Source: Agrobacterium tumefaciens (GTDB lineage: Bacteria > Pseudomonadota > Alphaproteobacteria > Rhizobiales > Rhizobiaceae). From it: a DNA stretch of 55,358 bases. Each line of letters starts with the position of its first letter. The first letter of the stretch is position 1. Below are positions 28,841 through 38,253 of this stretch, piece by piece. The notes beneath the pieces are model-generated. The model ran no database searches, was not told the DNA's origin, and worked only from the letters and a program-made list of their open reading frames with translations. The DNA lies in NCBI RefSeq assembly GCF_009649785.1, contig NZ_WJOK01000032.1:1-55358 (forward strand). Reading direction: 5' to 3'. Made by a program: the position numbers and the translations under genes.

Positions 28841-29614
28841 ATGGACGAAACACTGTTCGCCCGAATAGAGCACAGCCGCACATCGCAGGAGGTGATCTTA
28901 CGTTTCGAGGAGCTCATCCTCGACGGCATATTGCGGGATGGCGACCGGCTGCCCGGCGAGCGTGAACTGGCGCAGAAGCTCGATGTATCGCGGCCAATCC
29001 TGCGGGAAGCGCTGAAGGAACTCGAAACGCGCGGCCTTCTCACCAGCCGGCACGGCGGTGGGACTTATGTGGCCGATATTGTCGGGCCGGTCTTTTCCGA
29101 TCCCTTGAGCGCGCTGATCACACGCCACAGCCGCGCAACGCGGGATTTTCTGGAATATCGCCGATATATCGAAGGCATGACCGCCGAACTTGCGGCACAG
29201 CGGGCGACGGAGCCGGACAGGCGCAACCTTGCGGCTATCGTCGAAAAAATGCGGGAGGCCCATGAGGCTGGCCGCTTCGAAGAAGAACTTGCAAGCGATG
29301 TGGAATTTCACAACGCCATCGGCGAGGCGGCACATAATATCGTGCTGATGCACACATTGCGGTCCTGCTACCGGCTCCTGAGCGACGACATCTTCTATAA
29401 CCGCCATCTCATATTCAGTGTGGCAGGTGCGCATGACGAGGTGCTGAGACAGCATATCGCCATCCACGAGGCCATTGCGGGCGGTAATGCGGCAGGGGCA
29501 AGGGCTGCGGCGGAAACCCATATCGATTTCATCGTGGACACCACATCAAAGGCGCATCAGGCAAGGGAATGGGACCGGATTTCACGCCTGCGACAACAGC
29601 AGCGCAACGCCTGA
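28841..29614 (+). CDS. FadR-subfamily GntR transcriptional regulator
   Basis: A 257-aa regulator with an N-terminal winged helix (GDRLPGERELAQKLDVSRPILREALKELETRGLL, about 34-66) and an FCD effector domain (about 95-235) with the His/Asp/Arg pattern of a metal/ligand site, DVEFHNAIGEAAHN and later HIAIHEAIAGGN. Start ATG 28841 (MDETLFARI) is supported by CGGAGA upstream. It is followed after 84 bp by mfpsA in the same direction, so it may control the mannosylfructose genes, or be unrelated and regulate a glycolate or carboxylate operon as FadR/GlcC relatives do. Confidence 0.86.
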   Translation: MDETLFARIEHSRTSQEVILRFEELILDGILRDGDRLPGERELAQKLDVSRPILREALKELETRGLLTSRHGGGTYVADIVGPVFSDPLSALITRHSRATRDFLEYRRYIEGMTAELAAQRATEPDRRNLAAIVEKMREAHEAGRFEEELASDVEFHNAIGEAAHNIVLMHTLRSCYRLLSDDIFYNRHLIFSVAGAHDEVLRQHIAIHEAIAGGNAAGARAAAETHIDFIVDTTSKAHQAREWDRISRLRQQQRNA

Positions 29615-29698
29615 AAACAGCTTTAGACGAAATGCGGCATCGCTTTTCTTCAGCTTTTATGGAACCTTTTGTCCTCTTTGGTCTTTTTCTGGGGTTAA

Positions 29699-31063
29699 TT
29701 GGAAAAATTTACCAAGATGGGACCCATGACGACCACGAGCGAAACTGAACGCTATCCAAGGATAGCTCTCATATCGACGCATGGCTATGTCGCCGCGCAC
29801 CCGCCACTCGGCGCAGCGGACACCGGGGGACAAGTGGTTTATGTGCTTGAGCTTGCACGCAAACTCGGCCAGCTCGGTTACACCGTTGATCTCTATACCC
29901 GCCGCTTCGAAGACCAGCCGGAATTCGACGAGGTTGACGAGCGCGTGCGTGTGGTGCGCATTCCCTGCGGCGGGCGCGATTTCATTCCCAAGGAATATCT
30001 GCACCGCCACCTGATGGAATGGTGCGAAAACGCGTTGCGCTTCATCAAGAAAAACAACCTCAACTACTCTTTCATCAACAGCCATTACTGGGATGCGGGT
30101 GTTGCCGGGCAGCGGCTTTCCGAGGCGCTGAAAGTCCCGCATTTGCACACGCCGCACTCGCTCGGCCTCTGGAAAAAACGCCAGATGGAAACCGATTACC
30201 CGGAAAAGGCCGATACCTTCGAACTTGAGTTCAATTTCAAGGAACGTATCCAGCACGAACTCATCATCTATCGCAGTTGCGACATGGTGATTGCGACGAC
30301 GCCGGTGCAGCTCGACGTCCTGATCGAAGATTACGGTCTGAAGCGCAAGCACATCCACATGATCCCGCCGGGTTATGACGACAACCGATTCTTCCCCGTC
30401 TCGGATGCAACGCGGCAAATGATCCGGCAGCGTTTCGGTTTCGAGGGCAAGGTGGTGCTGGCGCTTGGACGCCTTGCCACCAACAAGGGTTACGACCTTT
30501 TGATCGACGGCTTCTCGGTTCTCGCGGCGCGCGAACCGGAAGCCCGCCTTCATCTGGCCGTCGGCGGCGAGAATATGGACGAGCAGGAGACCACCATTCT
30601 CAATCAGCTGAAAGAGCGGGTCAAATCGCTCGGGCTGGAGGACAAGGTGGCGTTTTCCGGCTATGTCGAGGACGAGGATTTGCCTGATATCTACCGGGCA
30701 GCCGATCTTTTCGTTCTGTCGAGCCGTTACGAGCCATTCGGCATGACCGCAATCGAGGCGATGGCGAGCGGAACTCCGACCGTGGTAACCATCCACGGCG
30801 GGCTGTTCCGCGCCGTCAGCTACGGCCGCCACGCGCTGTTTGCCGATCCTTTCGATAAGGAAGACCTCGGCATCACCATGATGAAGCCGTTCAAGCACGA
30901 GCGGCTGTATGGGCGGCTTTCCCGCATGGGGGCCCACAAGGCGCGTAGCCTTTTCACCTGGACGGGAATCGCGCAGCAATTGCTGGCGCTGGTGGAAGGC
31001 AGGCCGCTGATGCCGGTTCTGGAAGAATCCGATTGGGCAGAGCCATGGAACGACGGCGATTGA
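29699..31063 (+). CDS. mfpsA: Mannosylfructose-phosphate synthase
   Basis: Transfers mannose from GDP-mannose to fructose 6-phosphate, giving mannosylfructose phosphate, the precursor of the osmolyte beta-fructofuranosyl-alpha-mannopyranoside. It is a GT4, sucrose-phosphate-synthase-like enzyme (454 aa from this start). Visible: PPLGAADTGGQVVYVLELA, HTPHSLGLWKKRQ, the donor-site GRLATNKGYDLLIDGF and the E-x7-E stretch YEPFGMTAIEAMASGTP. The TTG start 29699 gives MEKFTKMGP and the length I recall for the C58 protein; ATGs at 29717 and 29726 are possible. The pathway was defined in A. tumefaciens, and the match to that enzyme is from memory. It overlaps the phosphatase gene. Confidence 0.9.
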   Translation: MEKFTKMGPMTTTSETERYPRIALISTHGYVAAHPPLGAADTGGQVVYVLELARKLGQLGYTVDLYTRRFEDQPEFDEVDERVRVVRIPCGGRDFIPKEYLHRHLMEWCENALRFIKKNNLNYSFINSHYWDAGVAGQRLSEALKVPHLHTPHSLGLWKKRQMETDYPEKADTFELEFNFKERIQHELIIYRSCDMVIATTPVQLDVLIEDYGLKRKHIHMIPPGYDDNRFFPVSDATRQMIRQRFGFEGKVVLALGRLATNKGYDLLIDGFSVLAAREPEARLHLAVGGENMDEQETTILNQLKERVKSLGLEDKVAFSGYVEDEDLPDIYRAADLFVLSSRYEPFGMTAIEAMASGTPTVVTIHGGLFRAVSYGRHALFADPFDKEDLGITMMKPFKHERLYGRLSRMGAHKARSLFTWTGIAQQLLALVEGRPLMPVLEESDWAEPWNDGD

Positions 31064-31830
31064 AACCGCTTCGCCTGTTTTCCACCGATCTCGACGGAAC
31101 CGTCGTCGGCGATAACGCCGCTACGCGCCGGTTCCGCGATTTCTGGCATTCGCTGCCGGACGATCTTCGCCCGGTTCTGGTCTTCAATAGCGGCAGGCTG
31201 GTCGATGACCAGCTCGCCCTCTTGGAAGACGTTCCCTTGCCGAGGCCCGACTACATTATCGGCGGGGTCGGCACCATGCTGCACGCAAGAGAGCGGGGCG
31301 AGCTTGAAAGCGCCTATACGCATTCGCTCGGTACGGGTTTCGACCGGCAAAAGATCGCCGATGTCATGGCCGGCTTGCCGGGTGTGACCATGCAGGCGGA
31401 ACGCTATCAGCATGGACTCAAATCCAGCTGGTTCCTGCATGGTGCGGATGAGAAGACGCTCAGTGATATCGAAGACACGCTCGTTGCGGCGGATATCGAT
31501 GCCCGGATCGTCTATTCCAGCAACCGCGACCTCGACATATTACCCAAGGCCGCGGACAAGGGTGCGGCATTGGCGTGGTTATGTGGACAACTGCACATTG
31601 GTCTCGACGAATCAGTGGTTGCGGGCGATACTGGCAATGATCGGGCGATGTTCGAGTTGAATGGTATTCGCGGTGTGATCGTTGGCAATGCCTTGCCGGA
31701 GCTTCTTTCGCTGGCGAACCATGACAGCCGTTTTTTCCTCTCGCGCGCGACCGAAGCTGACGGTGTGATCGAAGGTCTCCAGAATTGGGGATTGCACGCT
31801 GGCCAACGCAGTTCCGGCAATAATTCATAG
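31045..31830 (+). CDS. mfppB: Mannosylfructose-phosphate phosphatase
   Basis: Removes phosphate from mannosylfructose phosphate and so completes the pathway. A 261-aa HAD phosphatase of the sucrose-phosphatase type: motif I STDLDGT (D15 nucleophile, D17 acid/base from this start), motif II NSGR, and motif III/IV DKGAALAWLC followed by GDTGNDRAMF. The ATG at 31045 lies 19 bp inside mfpsA; a TTG at 31060 overlapping the mfpsA stop as TTGA is the alternative and would give a shorter protein, nearer the C58 form. A C-terminal tail (LHAGQRSSGNNS) is non-conserved. The nearest known relatives are plant and cyanobacterial sucrose phosphatases. Confidence 0.88.
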   Translation: MERRRLKPLRLFSTDLDGTVVGDNAATRRFRDFWHSLPDDLRPVLVFNSGRLVDDQLALLEDVPLPRPDYIIGGVGTMLHARERGELESAYTHSLGTGFDRQKIADVMAGLPGVTMQAERYQHGLKSSWFLHGADEKTLSDIEDTLVAADIDARIVYSSNRDLDILPKAADKGAALAWLCGQLHIGLDESVVAGDTGNDRAMFELNGIRGVIVGNALPELLSLANHDSRFFLSRATEADGVIEGLQNWGLHAGQRSSGNNS

Positions 31831-32065
31831 CGGTTTTGCGTTCTGAATAGCGTAAAACAGAAAAAATGCAGTATTTCCGCGATCGGTCGCTGACGGTTAC
31901 GTACCGGGCAAAGCCTTCGTTCGCACCCCTGCCACATCCCCTGCTGCCTACGATCTTCAACCGCATGAAGACAATCGTGGGTTATGCGTGAGAGGGGATT
32001 GGCGGGACATAAAGGATATCTATATTAGCAGTTACGACTAACAGGCGAAGAAGGATCCACACGGA

Positions 32066-32545
32066 TTGAAGATTTTGAATCGATTGGCGACAGATGTAGG
32101 CTTGATGTTGCGCAGACCGCCGCGACAGCAATACGCAGCGCTGTGCTATCGATCGTCCAAAAAACATCGTGAGCCGGAAGTCCTGTTGCTGACAAGCAGG
32201 GATACGGGGCGCTGGGTCATTCCCAAAGGCTGGCCCATGGCCAACAAGAAGGCGCATGCCGTTGCCGAACAGGAAGCCTACGAGGAAGCCGGTGTCAAAG
32301 GCAGGGTGGATAAGGCCCCGTTCGGCTTTTATGAGTATGAGAAAAAGCTGAACAGCGGCATCAATGTGCTGTGCAAGGTTCAGGTACATCTGCTCGAAGT
32401 GGCGGAGCTGCAGGACAGCTTTCCCGAGAAGGATTCCAGACGGCTTGAATGGGTTACTCCCGAAGAGGCCGCCAAACGGGTTAACGAGCCGGAACTGAAA
32501 GCGCTCATGCTTACTTTCGACAAGCGGATGGCGCTTTCGAAATAG
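32066..32545 (+). CDS. Nudix hydrolase
   Basis: A 159-aa Nudix protein. The Nudix box GWPMANKKAHAVAEQEAYEEAGV (from about residue 55) keeps the EAYEEAG metal-binding end but has Lys where the first Glu is usual and Gln for the Arg of REUxEE. The same deviation is seen in a family of alphaproteobacterial Nudix proteins related to diphosphoinositol-polyphosphate hydrolases; substrate is unknown. Start TTG 32066 (MKILNRLATDVG) has AAGGA upstream; a shorter start at MLRRPP is also possible. The region 31831-32065 before it shows nothing I recognise. Confidence 0.78.
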   Translation: MKILNRLATDVGLMLRRPPRQQYAALCYRSSKKHREPEVLLLTSRDTGRWVIPKGWPMANKKAHAVAEQEAYEEAGVKGRVDKAPFGFYEYEKKLNSGINVLCKVQVHLLEVAELQDSFPEKDSRRLEWVTPEEAAKRVNEPELKALMLTFDKRMALSK

Positions 32546-32706
32546 CGTCCTCGCCCGAATAGTGGCAATCTGCAGTTTGTTTTTCCAACATGGCTTTTAC
32601 TGTCTTTCATTTTGGAAAGATGTGCGAGATGTAACAGTCTTTCTGTAAATTGCCTTCAGCCCGCGACATTGCCGGACGAATGGGAATGCTGGCGAACGAG
32701 GTCTGA

Positions 32707-34212
32707 ATGGCAATGAAGCCGCCACCGAACATGAAGCCGACGCTCGACAAGGATCTCGAGAAGATCACCCGTGTCGAAGAGGCGACGCTGCACGTCACGC
32801 AGCAGCTTGCCGGCCTTGGTGCGGGGGTGATGTTTGTTGTTCTGGCGGCGATATTTGCCGGCGCCTTCGTCACGGGCACGGCGGGCGCCGTCATCATCAT
32901 CGCAGCCGTTGCCATCGGCGCCTATATGGCAATCAACATCGGCGCGAACGATGTGACAAACAATGTCGGCCCGGCGGTCGGCGCCAAGGCGATGCCGCTT
33001 GCAGCGGCACTCATCATCGCCGCCATCTGCGAGATCGCGGGTGCCTTGATCACCGGCGGCAACGTCGTCGAGACCATTTCCAGCGGCATCATCAACATCC
33101 AGACCATTCCCGACCGCACCGTGTTTTCCTGGGCTATGTTGTCGGCCCTTCTCGCCGCCGGCCTTCTCGTCAATATCTCGACCTGGACGAAAGCGCCGAT
33201 TTCCACCACCCACACGGTGGTTGGCGGCGTTGCGGGGGCTGGAATGGCGGCCTATGGCATCCGGGCAGTCGACTGGCTGTCGCTTGGCAGCATCGCCTTT
33301 GCCTGGGTTCTAGCGCCCTTTATAAGCGCGGCCATCGCCATCGCCCTCCTTGCCTTCATCAAGGAATTTATCATCTACCGGGAGGACAAGATCGACGCCG
33401 CGAAGCGTTGGGTTCCTGTTCTGATCGGCATCATGACCGGGGTCTTCACCGCTTATCTCATCTGGGTGGGGCTGAGGCAGATCGTGCATGTCTCGCTTGG
33501 CCATGCAAGCGGCATCGGGCTTTTGACCGGCCTCGTCGCCTGGCGGCTGTGCGTGCCGATCATCCGCAAACAATCCGTGGGATTGGAAAACCGCAACCAG
33601 TCGCTTCGAACCCTGTTCCAGTGGCCGCTCGTTCTTGCGGCTGGCCTCATGTCCTTTGCGCATGGGGCAAATGACGTTTCGAACGCCATCGGCCCGGTGG
33701 TGGCAATCGTGCGGGCACTGCACGACGAGGCAGTGGAGACGTCCGCCCGCGCGCCGCTCTGGGTGATGCTGGTCGGCGCATTCGGGCTTTCCTGCGGTAT
33801 TCTTCTCTATGGCCCGCGCCTCATCCGCCTTGTCGGTGAACAGATCACCAAGCTCAACCCGATGCGCGCTTTCTGCGTTTCCGTGGCTACGGCTCTGACG
33901 GTTCTCGTCGCCTCACGCTTCGGCCTGCCGGTCAGCACCACCCATACGGCGATCGGCGCCGTGTTCGGCGTCGGCTTCTTCCGCGAATGGTACACGCAGG
34001 CGTCTCGACGGCGACAGGAACTCGTCCAGGCCGGCACCAGTCAAATCCGCCGGGCCGATCGATATCTGGACAATCCTTCCGAGATACGCCGCCGTTATCT
34101 CGTCCGGCGATCCCACTTCATGACCATCATCGCCGCCTGGCTGGTAACCGTTCCCGCAAGTGCTACGCTTGCAGCACTGTTATATTGGCTTATGTCCTTC
34201 CTCTTTCTCTGA
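32707..34212 (+). CDS. Inorganic phosphate transporter, PiT family
   Basis: Low-affinity phosphate uptake driven by proton or sodium ions; inner-membrane protein of 501 aa with about ten to twelve hydrophobic segments. The two internal repeats carry the PiT signature: [19 protein letters not shown] in the N-terminal half and [18 protein letters not shown] in the C-terminal half; each half also has a STTHTVVGG or STTHTAIGA motif. A large cytoplasmic loop with [16 protein letters not shown] separates them. rsmE follows 20 bp downstream in the same direction. No pho box is seen. Alternative: a sulfate permease of the same family, which the two GANDxxN motifs do not exclude. Confidence 0.9.
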   Translation: MAMKPPPNMKPTLDKDLEKITRVEEATLHVTQQLAGLGAGVMFVVLAAIFAGAFVTGTAGAVIIIAAVAIGAYMAINIGANDVTNNVGPAVGAKAMPLAAALIIAAICEIAGALITGGNVVETISSGIINIQTIPDRTVFSWAMLSALLAAGLLVNISTWTKAPISTTHTVVGGVAGAGMAAYGIRAVDWLSLGSIAFAWVLAPFISAAIAIALLAFIKEFIIYREDKIDAAKRWVPVLIGIMTGVFTAYLIWVGLRQIVHVSLGHASGIGLLTGLVAWRLCVPIIRKQSVGLENRNQSLRTLFQWPLVLAAGLMSFAHGANDVSNAIGPVVAIVRALHDEAVETSARAPLWVMLVGAFGLSCGILLYGPRLIRLVGEQITKLNPMRAFCVSVATALTVLVASRFGLPVSTTHTAIGAVFGVGFFREWYTQASRRRQELVQAGTSQIRRADRYLDNPSEIRRRYLVRRSHFMTIIAAWLVTVPASATLAALLYWLMSFLFL

Positions 34213-34232
34213 CGCTGAAACAGAAAAGTCCC

Positions 34233-34970
34233 ATGCGCGCAAATTTCCGGATGCAACGCCTGTTCGTCAAAACCCCGCTTGTCGCGGGCGCGGCGCAGGA
34301 AGCGACGACTGAACAGTTCAATTATCTCGCCAATGTGCTGCGCATGACCGATGGCGCGGAAATCCTGCTGTTCAACGGCCGCGACGGGGAATGGAAGGCG
34401 AGACTCTCCTTTCCAAGCCGCAAGAAGATCACCCTCATCCCTCTGGAACAGACACGGCCCCAGCCGTCGGCATCAGATCTGCACTACCTGTTTGCGCCGC
34501 TGAAAGTCGGACGCATGGATTATCTGGTGCAGAAGGCGGTCGAAATGGGGGCCGGTCTTTTTCAGCCGGTGATGACCCAGCATGTGCAGGGCAAGATCCA
34601 CAATACCGAAAAGCTGCGCGCCAATGCCATCGAGGCCGCCGAGCAATGCGGCATCCTGTCGTTGCCTGGCGTGGCCGAGCCGGTGAAACTGAAAGACATG
34701 CTCGAGACCTGGCCCCAGGATCGACGGATCATCTATTGCGACGAGGGCGACGCGGGGCAAAATCCGCTGCCTGTCCTGCAATCCATCAAGGAACGCAAAA
34801 TCGCTCTTCTGGTCGGCCCGGAAGGCGGGTTTTCCGAAGAGGAAAGAGAGTTGCTGCGCAGCCTTGCCTTCGTCACCCCCATTCCGCTCGGGCCGCGTAT
34901 CCTCAGGGCCGATACGGCTGCGGTCGCAGCCCTTGCGGTCATTCAGGCATCGATCGGCGACTGGAATTGA
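34233..34970 (+). CDS. rsmE: 16S rRNA (uracil1498-N3)-methyltransferase
   Basis: Methylates U1498 of 16S rRNA near the P site. The 245-aa SPOUT protein has an N-terminal RNA-binding barrel ([12 protein letters not shown], then [20 protein letters not shown] strand region) and a knotted C-terminal domain ending in [12 protein letters not shown] and [16 protein letters not shown], the SAM site of RsmE. ATG 34233 is the start of the typical domain; a longer frame from 33987 is not credible. It follows the PiT gene closely. Between its stop and gshA (173 bp) I see nothing notable. Confidence 0.92.
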   Translation: MRANFRMQRLFVKTPLVAGAAQEATTEQFNYLANVLRMTDGAEILLFNGRDGEWKARLSFPSRKKITLIPLEQTRPQPSASDLHYLFAPLKVGRMDYLVQKAVEMGAGLFQPVMTQHVQGKIHNTEKLRANAIEAAEQCGILSLPGVAEPVKLKDMLETWPQDRRIIYCDEGDAGQNPLPVLQSIKERKIALLVGPEGGFSEEERELLRSLAFVTPIPLGPRILRADTAAVAALAVIQASIGDWN

Positions 34971-35143
34971 CCTATCTGGCACATGTCTTTATCGCAAAAC
35001 CGCTGCACAGTTTTACGCGACATGCGCTGAACCATTGCGCTTCATGCATCTTTAAAAGAAATTCATTTGCCTCCGGATACGATCCGGCTCTATCTGCCAC
35101 ACATATGCCTCGCCGCAACAGAGACGTCATAACAAGGTAAGCC

Positions 35144-36517
35144 ATGGCACGCGATACGACCGACCAGACACCCCTCTCCTCCGTCACGGAGCTTACAGAT
35201 TATCTGGCCGGCGGTTGCAGAGCTGAAGCCGACTTCCGCATTGGCACCGAGCACGAGAAATTCGCCTTTTTCCGCGAGGGCAACCGGCCGGTTCCCTATT
35301 TCGGCGAGGCCAGCATTTCCGCTCTGCTGAAGGGCATGCAGGAAAAGCTCGGCTGGGAGCCGATCATGGATGGTGAAAACATCATCGGACTTGGCGAACA
35401 GCACGGCATGGGCGCCATATCGATCGAGCCGGGCGGCCAGTTCGAACTGTCAGGTGCCCCGCTCGAGAACCTGCATCAGACCTGCAAGGAATCCAACCAG
35501 CATCTGGCGACCCTGCGCGAAGTGGCGGAGCCGATGGGTATCCGTTTTCTCGGCATTGGCGGCAGCCCGCTGTGGAGCTATGACGAAACACCGCGCATGC
35601 CGAAATCGCGCTACGCGATCATGACGCGCTACATGCCGAAGGTCGGGACCAAGGGTCTCGACATGATGTACCGTACCTGCACCATTCAGGTTAACCTCGA
35701 CTTCTCTTCCGAAGCGGATATGCGCCAGAAGATGCGCGTTTCCATGAAGCTCCAGTCGCTGGCCACCGCACTGTTTGCATCCTCGCCCTTTACCGAAGGC
35801 AAGCCGAACGGCCTGCTTTCCTGGCGTGGCGATATCTGGCGCGATACCGACAATCGCCGCTCCGGCGTGCTGCCCTTCACCTTCAATGACGATTTCGGCT
35901 TCAAGGATTATGTCGAATGGGCGCTGGATGTGCCGATGTATTTCATCGTGCGCGACGGCAAGTATCACGATTGCACCCATGTCACCTTCCGCCAGTTCAT
36001 GAACGGGGCTCTGAAGGGTGAAATCGCCGAATGGGAACCGACCATGGGTGACTGGACGAACCATCTCTCCACGCTGTTCCCCGATGTGCGCCTGAAGCGC
36101 TTTCTGGAAATGCGTGGTGCCGATGGCGGCCCATGGAGACGCATCTGTGCCCTGCCCGCTTTCTGGGTCGGCCTTCTCTATAATCAGGAAGCGCTTGACG
36201 CAGCCGATGCGCTGACAGCCGACTGGAGTTTCGATGAGGTCATCGCCCTTCGTAATACCGTGCCGGCCAAGGGGCTGGCCGCGGAGATCGCCGGCAAGCC
36301 GCTTCTCGGTTTCGCCCGCGAGGTGCTCGACATTTCCCGCACCGGCCTCAAGAACCGCAACCGGCTGAACGGCGAAGGCCAGGACGAAACCGTGTTCCTG
36401 TCCTCGCTGGACGAGGTCCTTGCCAAGAAGACCACGCTCGCCGAAGACCTGCTTGCGCTCTATAACGGCCGCTGGGGTGGATCGGTGCTGCCAGTATTCG
36501 ATGAATATCAGTATTAA
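35144..36517 (+). CDS. gshA: Glutamate-cysteine ligase, plant-like type
   Basis: First step of glutathione synthesis: ATP-dependent coupling of glutamate and cysteine. The 457-aa protein belongs to the alphaproteobacterial/plant group: FRIGTEHEKFAFF (glutamate-binding region), IEPGGQFELSGAPL, then YRTCTIQVNLDF and YVEWALDVPMYF. The plant enzyme can be redox-switched through disulfides; here Cys residues lie in YRTCTIQV and other places, but which pairs matter cannot be read. Its stop TAA (36515-36517) sits at the start of a repeat. A LysR gene related to stress regulators lies about 700 bp further on. Confidence 0.94.
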   Translation: MARDTTDQTPLSSVTELTDYLAGGCRAEADFRIGTEHEKFAFFREGNRPVPYFGEASISALLKGMQEKLGWEPIMDGENIIGLGEQHGMGAISIEPGGQFELSGAPLENLHQTCKESNQHLATLREVAEPMGIRFLGIGGSPLWSYDETPRMPKSRYAIMTRYMPKVGTKGLDMMYRTCTIQVNLDFSSEADMRQKMRVSMKLQSLATALFASSPFTEGKPNGLLSWRGDIWRDTDNRRSGVLPFTFNDDFGFKDYVEWALDVPMYFIVRDGKYHDCTHVTFRQFMNGALKGEIAEWEPTMGDWTNHLSTLFPDVRLKRFLEMRGADGGPWRRICALPAFWVGLLYNQEALDAADALTADWSFDEVIALRNTVPAKGLAAEIAGKPLLGFAREVLDISRTGLKNRNRLNGEGQDETVFLSSLDEVLAKKTTLAEDLLALYNGRWGGSVLPVFDEYQY

Positions 36518-36565
36518 AGCATTTCGCTGAAACTGCGCAGCGGCTTTATGTCTGGACAATGCGCA
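36515..36565. repeat. Dispersed repeat at the end of gshA
   Basis: TAAAGCATTTCGCTGAAACTG followed by CGCAGCGGCTTTATGTC (36536-36552). The 17-base core is identical to 10985-11001, and the preceding bases align with one gap. The first bases are the gshA stop codon. Confidence 0.55.
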
Positions 36566-36586
36566 AGACAGGCAAGGCGTTGCCAT

Positions 36587-36623
36587 AAAAAAACCCGGTG
36601 CGGCCGAGGGGCCTGACACCGGG
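36587..36623 (-). terminator. Leftward terminator after the DUF1127 gene
   Basis: Stem CCCGGTG (36594-36600) / CACCGGG (36617-36623) with a GC-rich inner part; on the minus strand it is followed by a T7 run. It also lies between two convergent genes. Confidence 0.75.
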
Positions 36624-36724
36624 CAAAGGCAGGGTTATTGGCAAATCACCCTGCGGGGAAAACCTTATCGGTTCGCAAGCAATCCCGGCGTCTGGAGGTA
36701 CGCCGGAATTGCACGAACACAAGC

Positions 36725-37018
36725 CTAGAGCGTCTTGAACCGCGTGACTGAGCGCGTGCGTGCGGCGCGGGTCAGATGGGCGGTCGGATCTTCGAGCAAG
36801 CCGGTATTGAGCGCGTTGGTCACATCCGAGCGCGCCAGCCCGATATCGGCGAGCAGGCGATCGTCAAGCTCCGTGAGACCATTTGCGACGATACGATTGT
36901 AGATGCGCTGCACAAACGTTTTCACGGTGGAAGCAACACCGAAAGCGATGCGACGCAGGGTGTCGCTCTGCTGGCCGGTTGCGAATTCCAGTTCCATTTT
37001 CCGTTCTGCCGTGCGCAT
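36725..37018 (-). CDS. DUF1127 family small protein
   Basis: A 97-aa protein with a C-terminal DUF1127 (YjiS-like) domain: VQRIYNRIVANGLTELDDRLLADIGLARSDV. Small DUF1127 proteins of A. tumefaciens act in phosphate and carbon metabolism through RNA turnover, though this one is longer than those. ATG 37018 (MRTAERKMEL) is chosen for GGAAGG upstream; MELEF, a few codons on, is also possible. It is divergent from a LysR gene with 204 bp between. Confidence 0.82.
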   Translation of the reverse strand: MRTAERKMELEFATGQQSDTLRRIAFGVASTVKTFVQRIYNRIVANGLTELDDRLLADIGLARSDVTNALNTGLLEDPTAHLTRAARTRSVTRFKTL

Positions 37019-37222
37019 AACAATGATCCTTCCGTAACGGCACGATGCGGCACCGCTCCCGACGCACCGTGCGCGGGAAGCTGCCTTGGGTTGGGGGCCT
37101 GACGATGTGCCCGCCCCGGGGTTGAGATTGATTTGCTGGGTGTCAAAATGTCGCAAGACTATTGATCAGTCCAACGAATGTTTCTAATGTGAGACATCAA
37201 TCATTCTGATGGATGAGTATCA

Positions 37223-38173
37223 ATGTCCGCACCTCTCGACATAGACCAGCTGCACACCTTCATCGCCATTGTCGATACCGGCAGCTTTACCAAGGCCGCT
37301 GAGCGCGTTTTCAAGACGCAATCCGCCGTATCCATGCAGATGCGGCGGCTTGAGGAGCGGATCGGCAAACAGCTCTTTGCAAAGGACGGGCGCGGCAACC
37401 GCCTGACGGCCGAGGGCGAGAAACTGATGAATTATGCCCGCCGCATCATTCGCCTTAACAACGAGGCGATTGCGGCCTTCGATGACAACAGGCTAGAGGG
37501 CACGTTGCGTATCGGCACCCCGGACGACTATGCCGACCGCTACATGCCAGAGATCATCGGGCGTTTCGCCAAGACGCATCCGAATGTCGAGCTTTACATC
37601 GTCTGCGAACCTTCGGTGAGCCTTGCCGAAAAAATGGCGCGCGGCGAGCTGGATATAGCACTCGTCACCCACAATCCCCGCGCCCGCTCCTCCGATGTCG
37701 TGCGCACCGAGCCACTCTGCTGGGTCACCTCCGCGAACCATCCGCTGAAGGATGATGCGCCAGTGCCGCTGGCTGTCGGCCGGCGCGACTGTCACTGGCG
37801 CCAACTTGCCTGCTCGGCGCTCGATGCCGACGGGCGGGATTATCAGGTGCTGTTCACCAGCTGGTCTTCCACCGTGGTTGCCGCCGCCGTGCTGGCAGGC
37901 ATGGCGGTTTCCGTGCTGCCGGAATCGGCGCTGCGTACCGGCATGAAGGTTTTGACCGCCTCGGACGGTTTCCCACCGCTGCCGCCGGTCCAGATCGGCC
38001 TGATGAAACGGCCGGGCCTATCGCCCTCGCTGGTGAACGCCATTACAGACCACATCACCGCCTGCCTCGACAACATCTCTCCGATGAACGTCGCCGATGA
38101 GCTGGATAACGATGTGAAGACCTACCCGAAGATGCCGCGCCTGCGCGCCGGGCACATGCTGCCGGGCTGGTGA
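37223..38173 (+). CDS. LysR-family transcriptional regulator
   Basis: A 316-aa LTTR: HTH TKAAERVFKTQSAVSMQMRRLEERIGKQLF (about 23-52), effector domain from about 92. Cysteines at 128, 166, 190, 197 and 281 are a notable number for a LysR protein, and it resembles, from memory, the rhizobial LsrB group of redox-related regulators; I have not been able to confirm this. It begins 706 bp beyond gshA, beyond a divergent DUF1127 gene that may be its target. Confidence 0.85.
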   Translation: MSAPLDIDQLHTFIAIVDTGSFTKAAERVFKTQSAVSMQMRRLEERIGKQLFAKDGRGNRLTAEGEKLMNYARRIIRLNNEAIAAFDDNRLEGTLRIGTPDDYADRYMPEIIGRFAKTHPNVELYIVCEPSVSLAEKMARGELDIALVTHNPRARSSDVVRTEPLCWVTSANHPLKDDAPVPLAVGRRDCHWRQLACSALDADGRDYQVLFTSWSSTVVAAAVLAGMAVSVLPESALRTGMKVLTASDGFPPLPPVQIGLMKRPGLSPSLVNAITDHITACLDNISPMNVADELDNDVKTYPKMPRLRAGHMLPGW

Positions 38174-38253
38174 ATGGGTCCGCAAATGCGGTCGTGTGAG
38201 ACACCTTAACCGGGTAAGCTCGGCCTTTCCATCGTCCGTCCTCGCTTTCCAGC

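Noticed and set aside
29657..30979. 440-codon leftward frame over mfpsA
   Set aside because: Antisense to a well-recognised glycosyltransferase; no domain.
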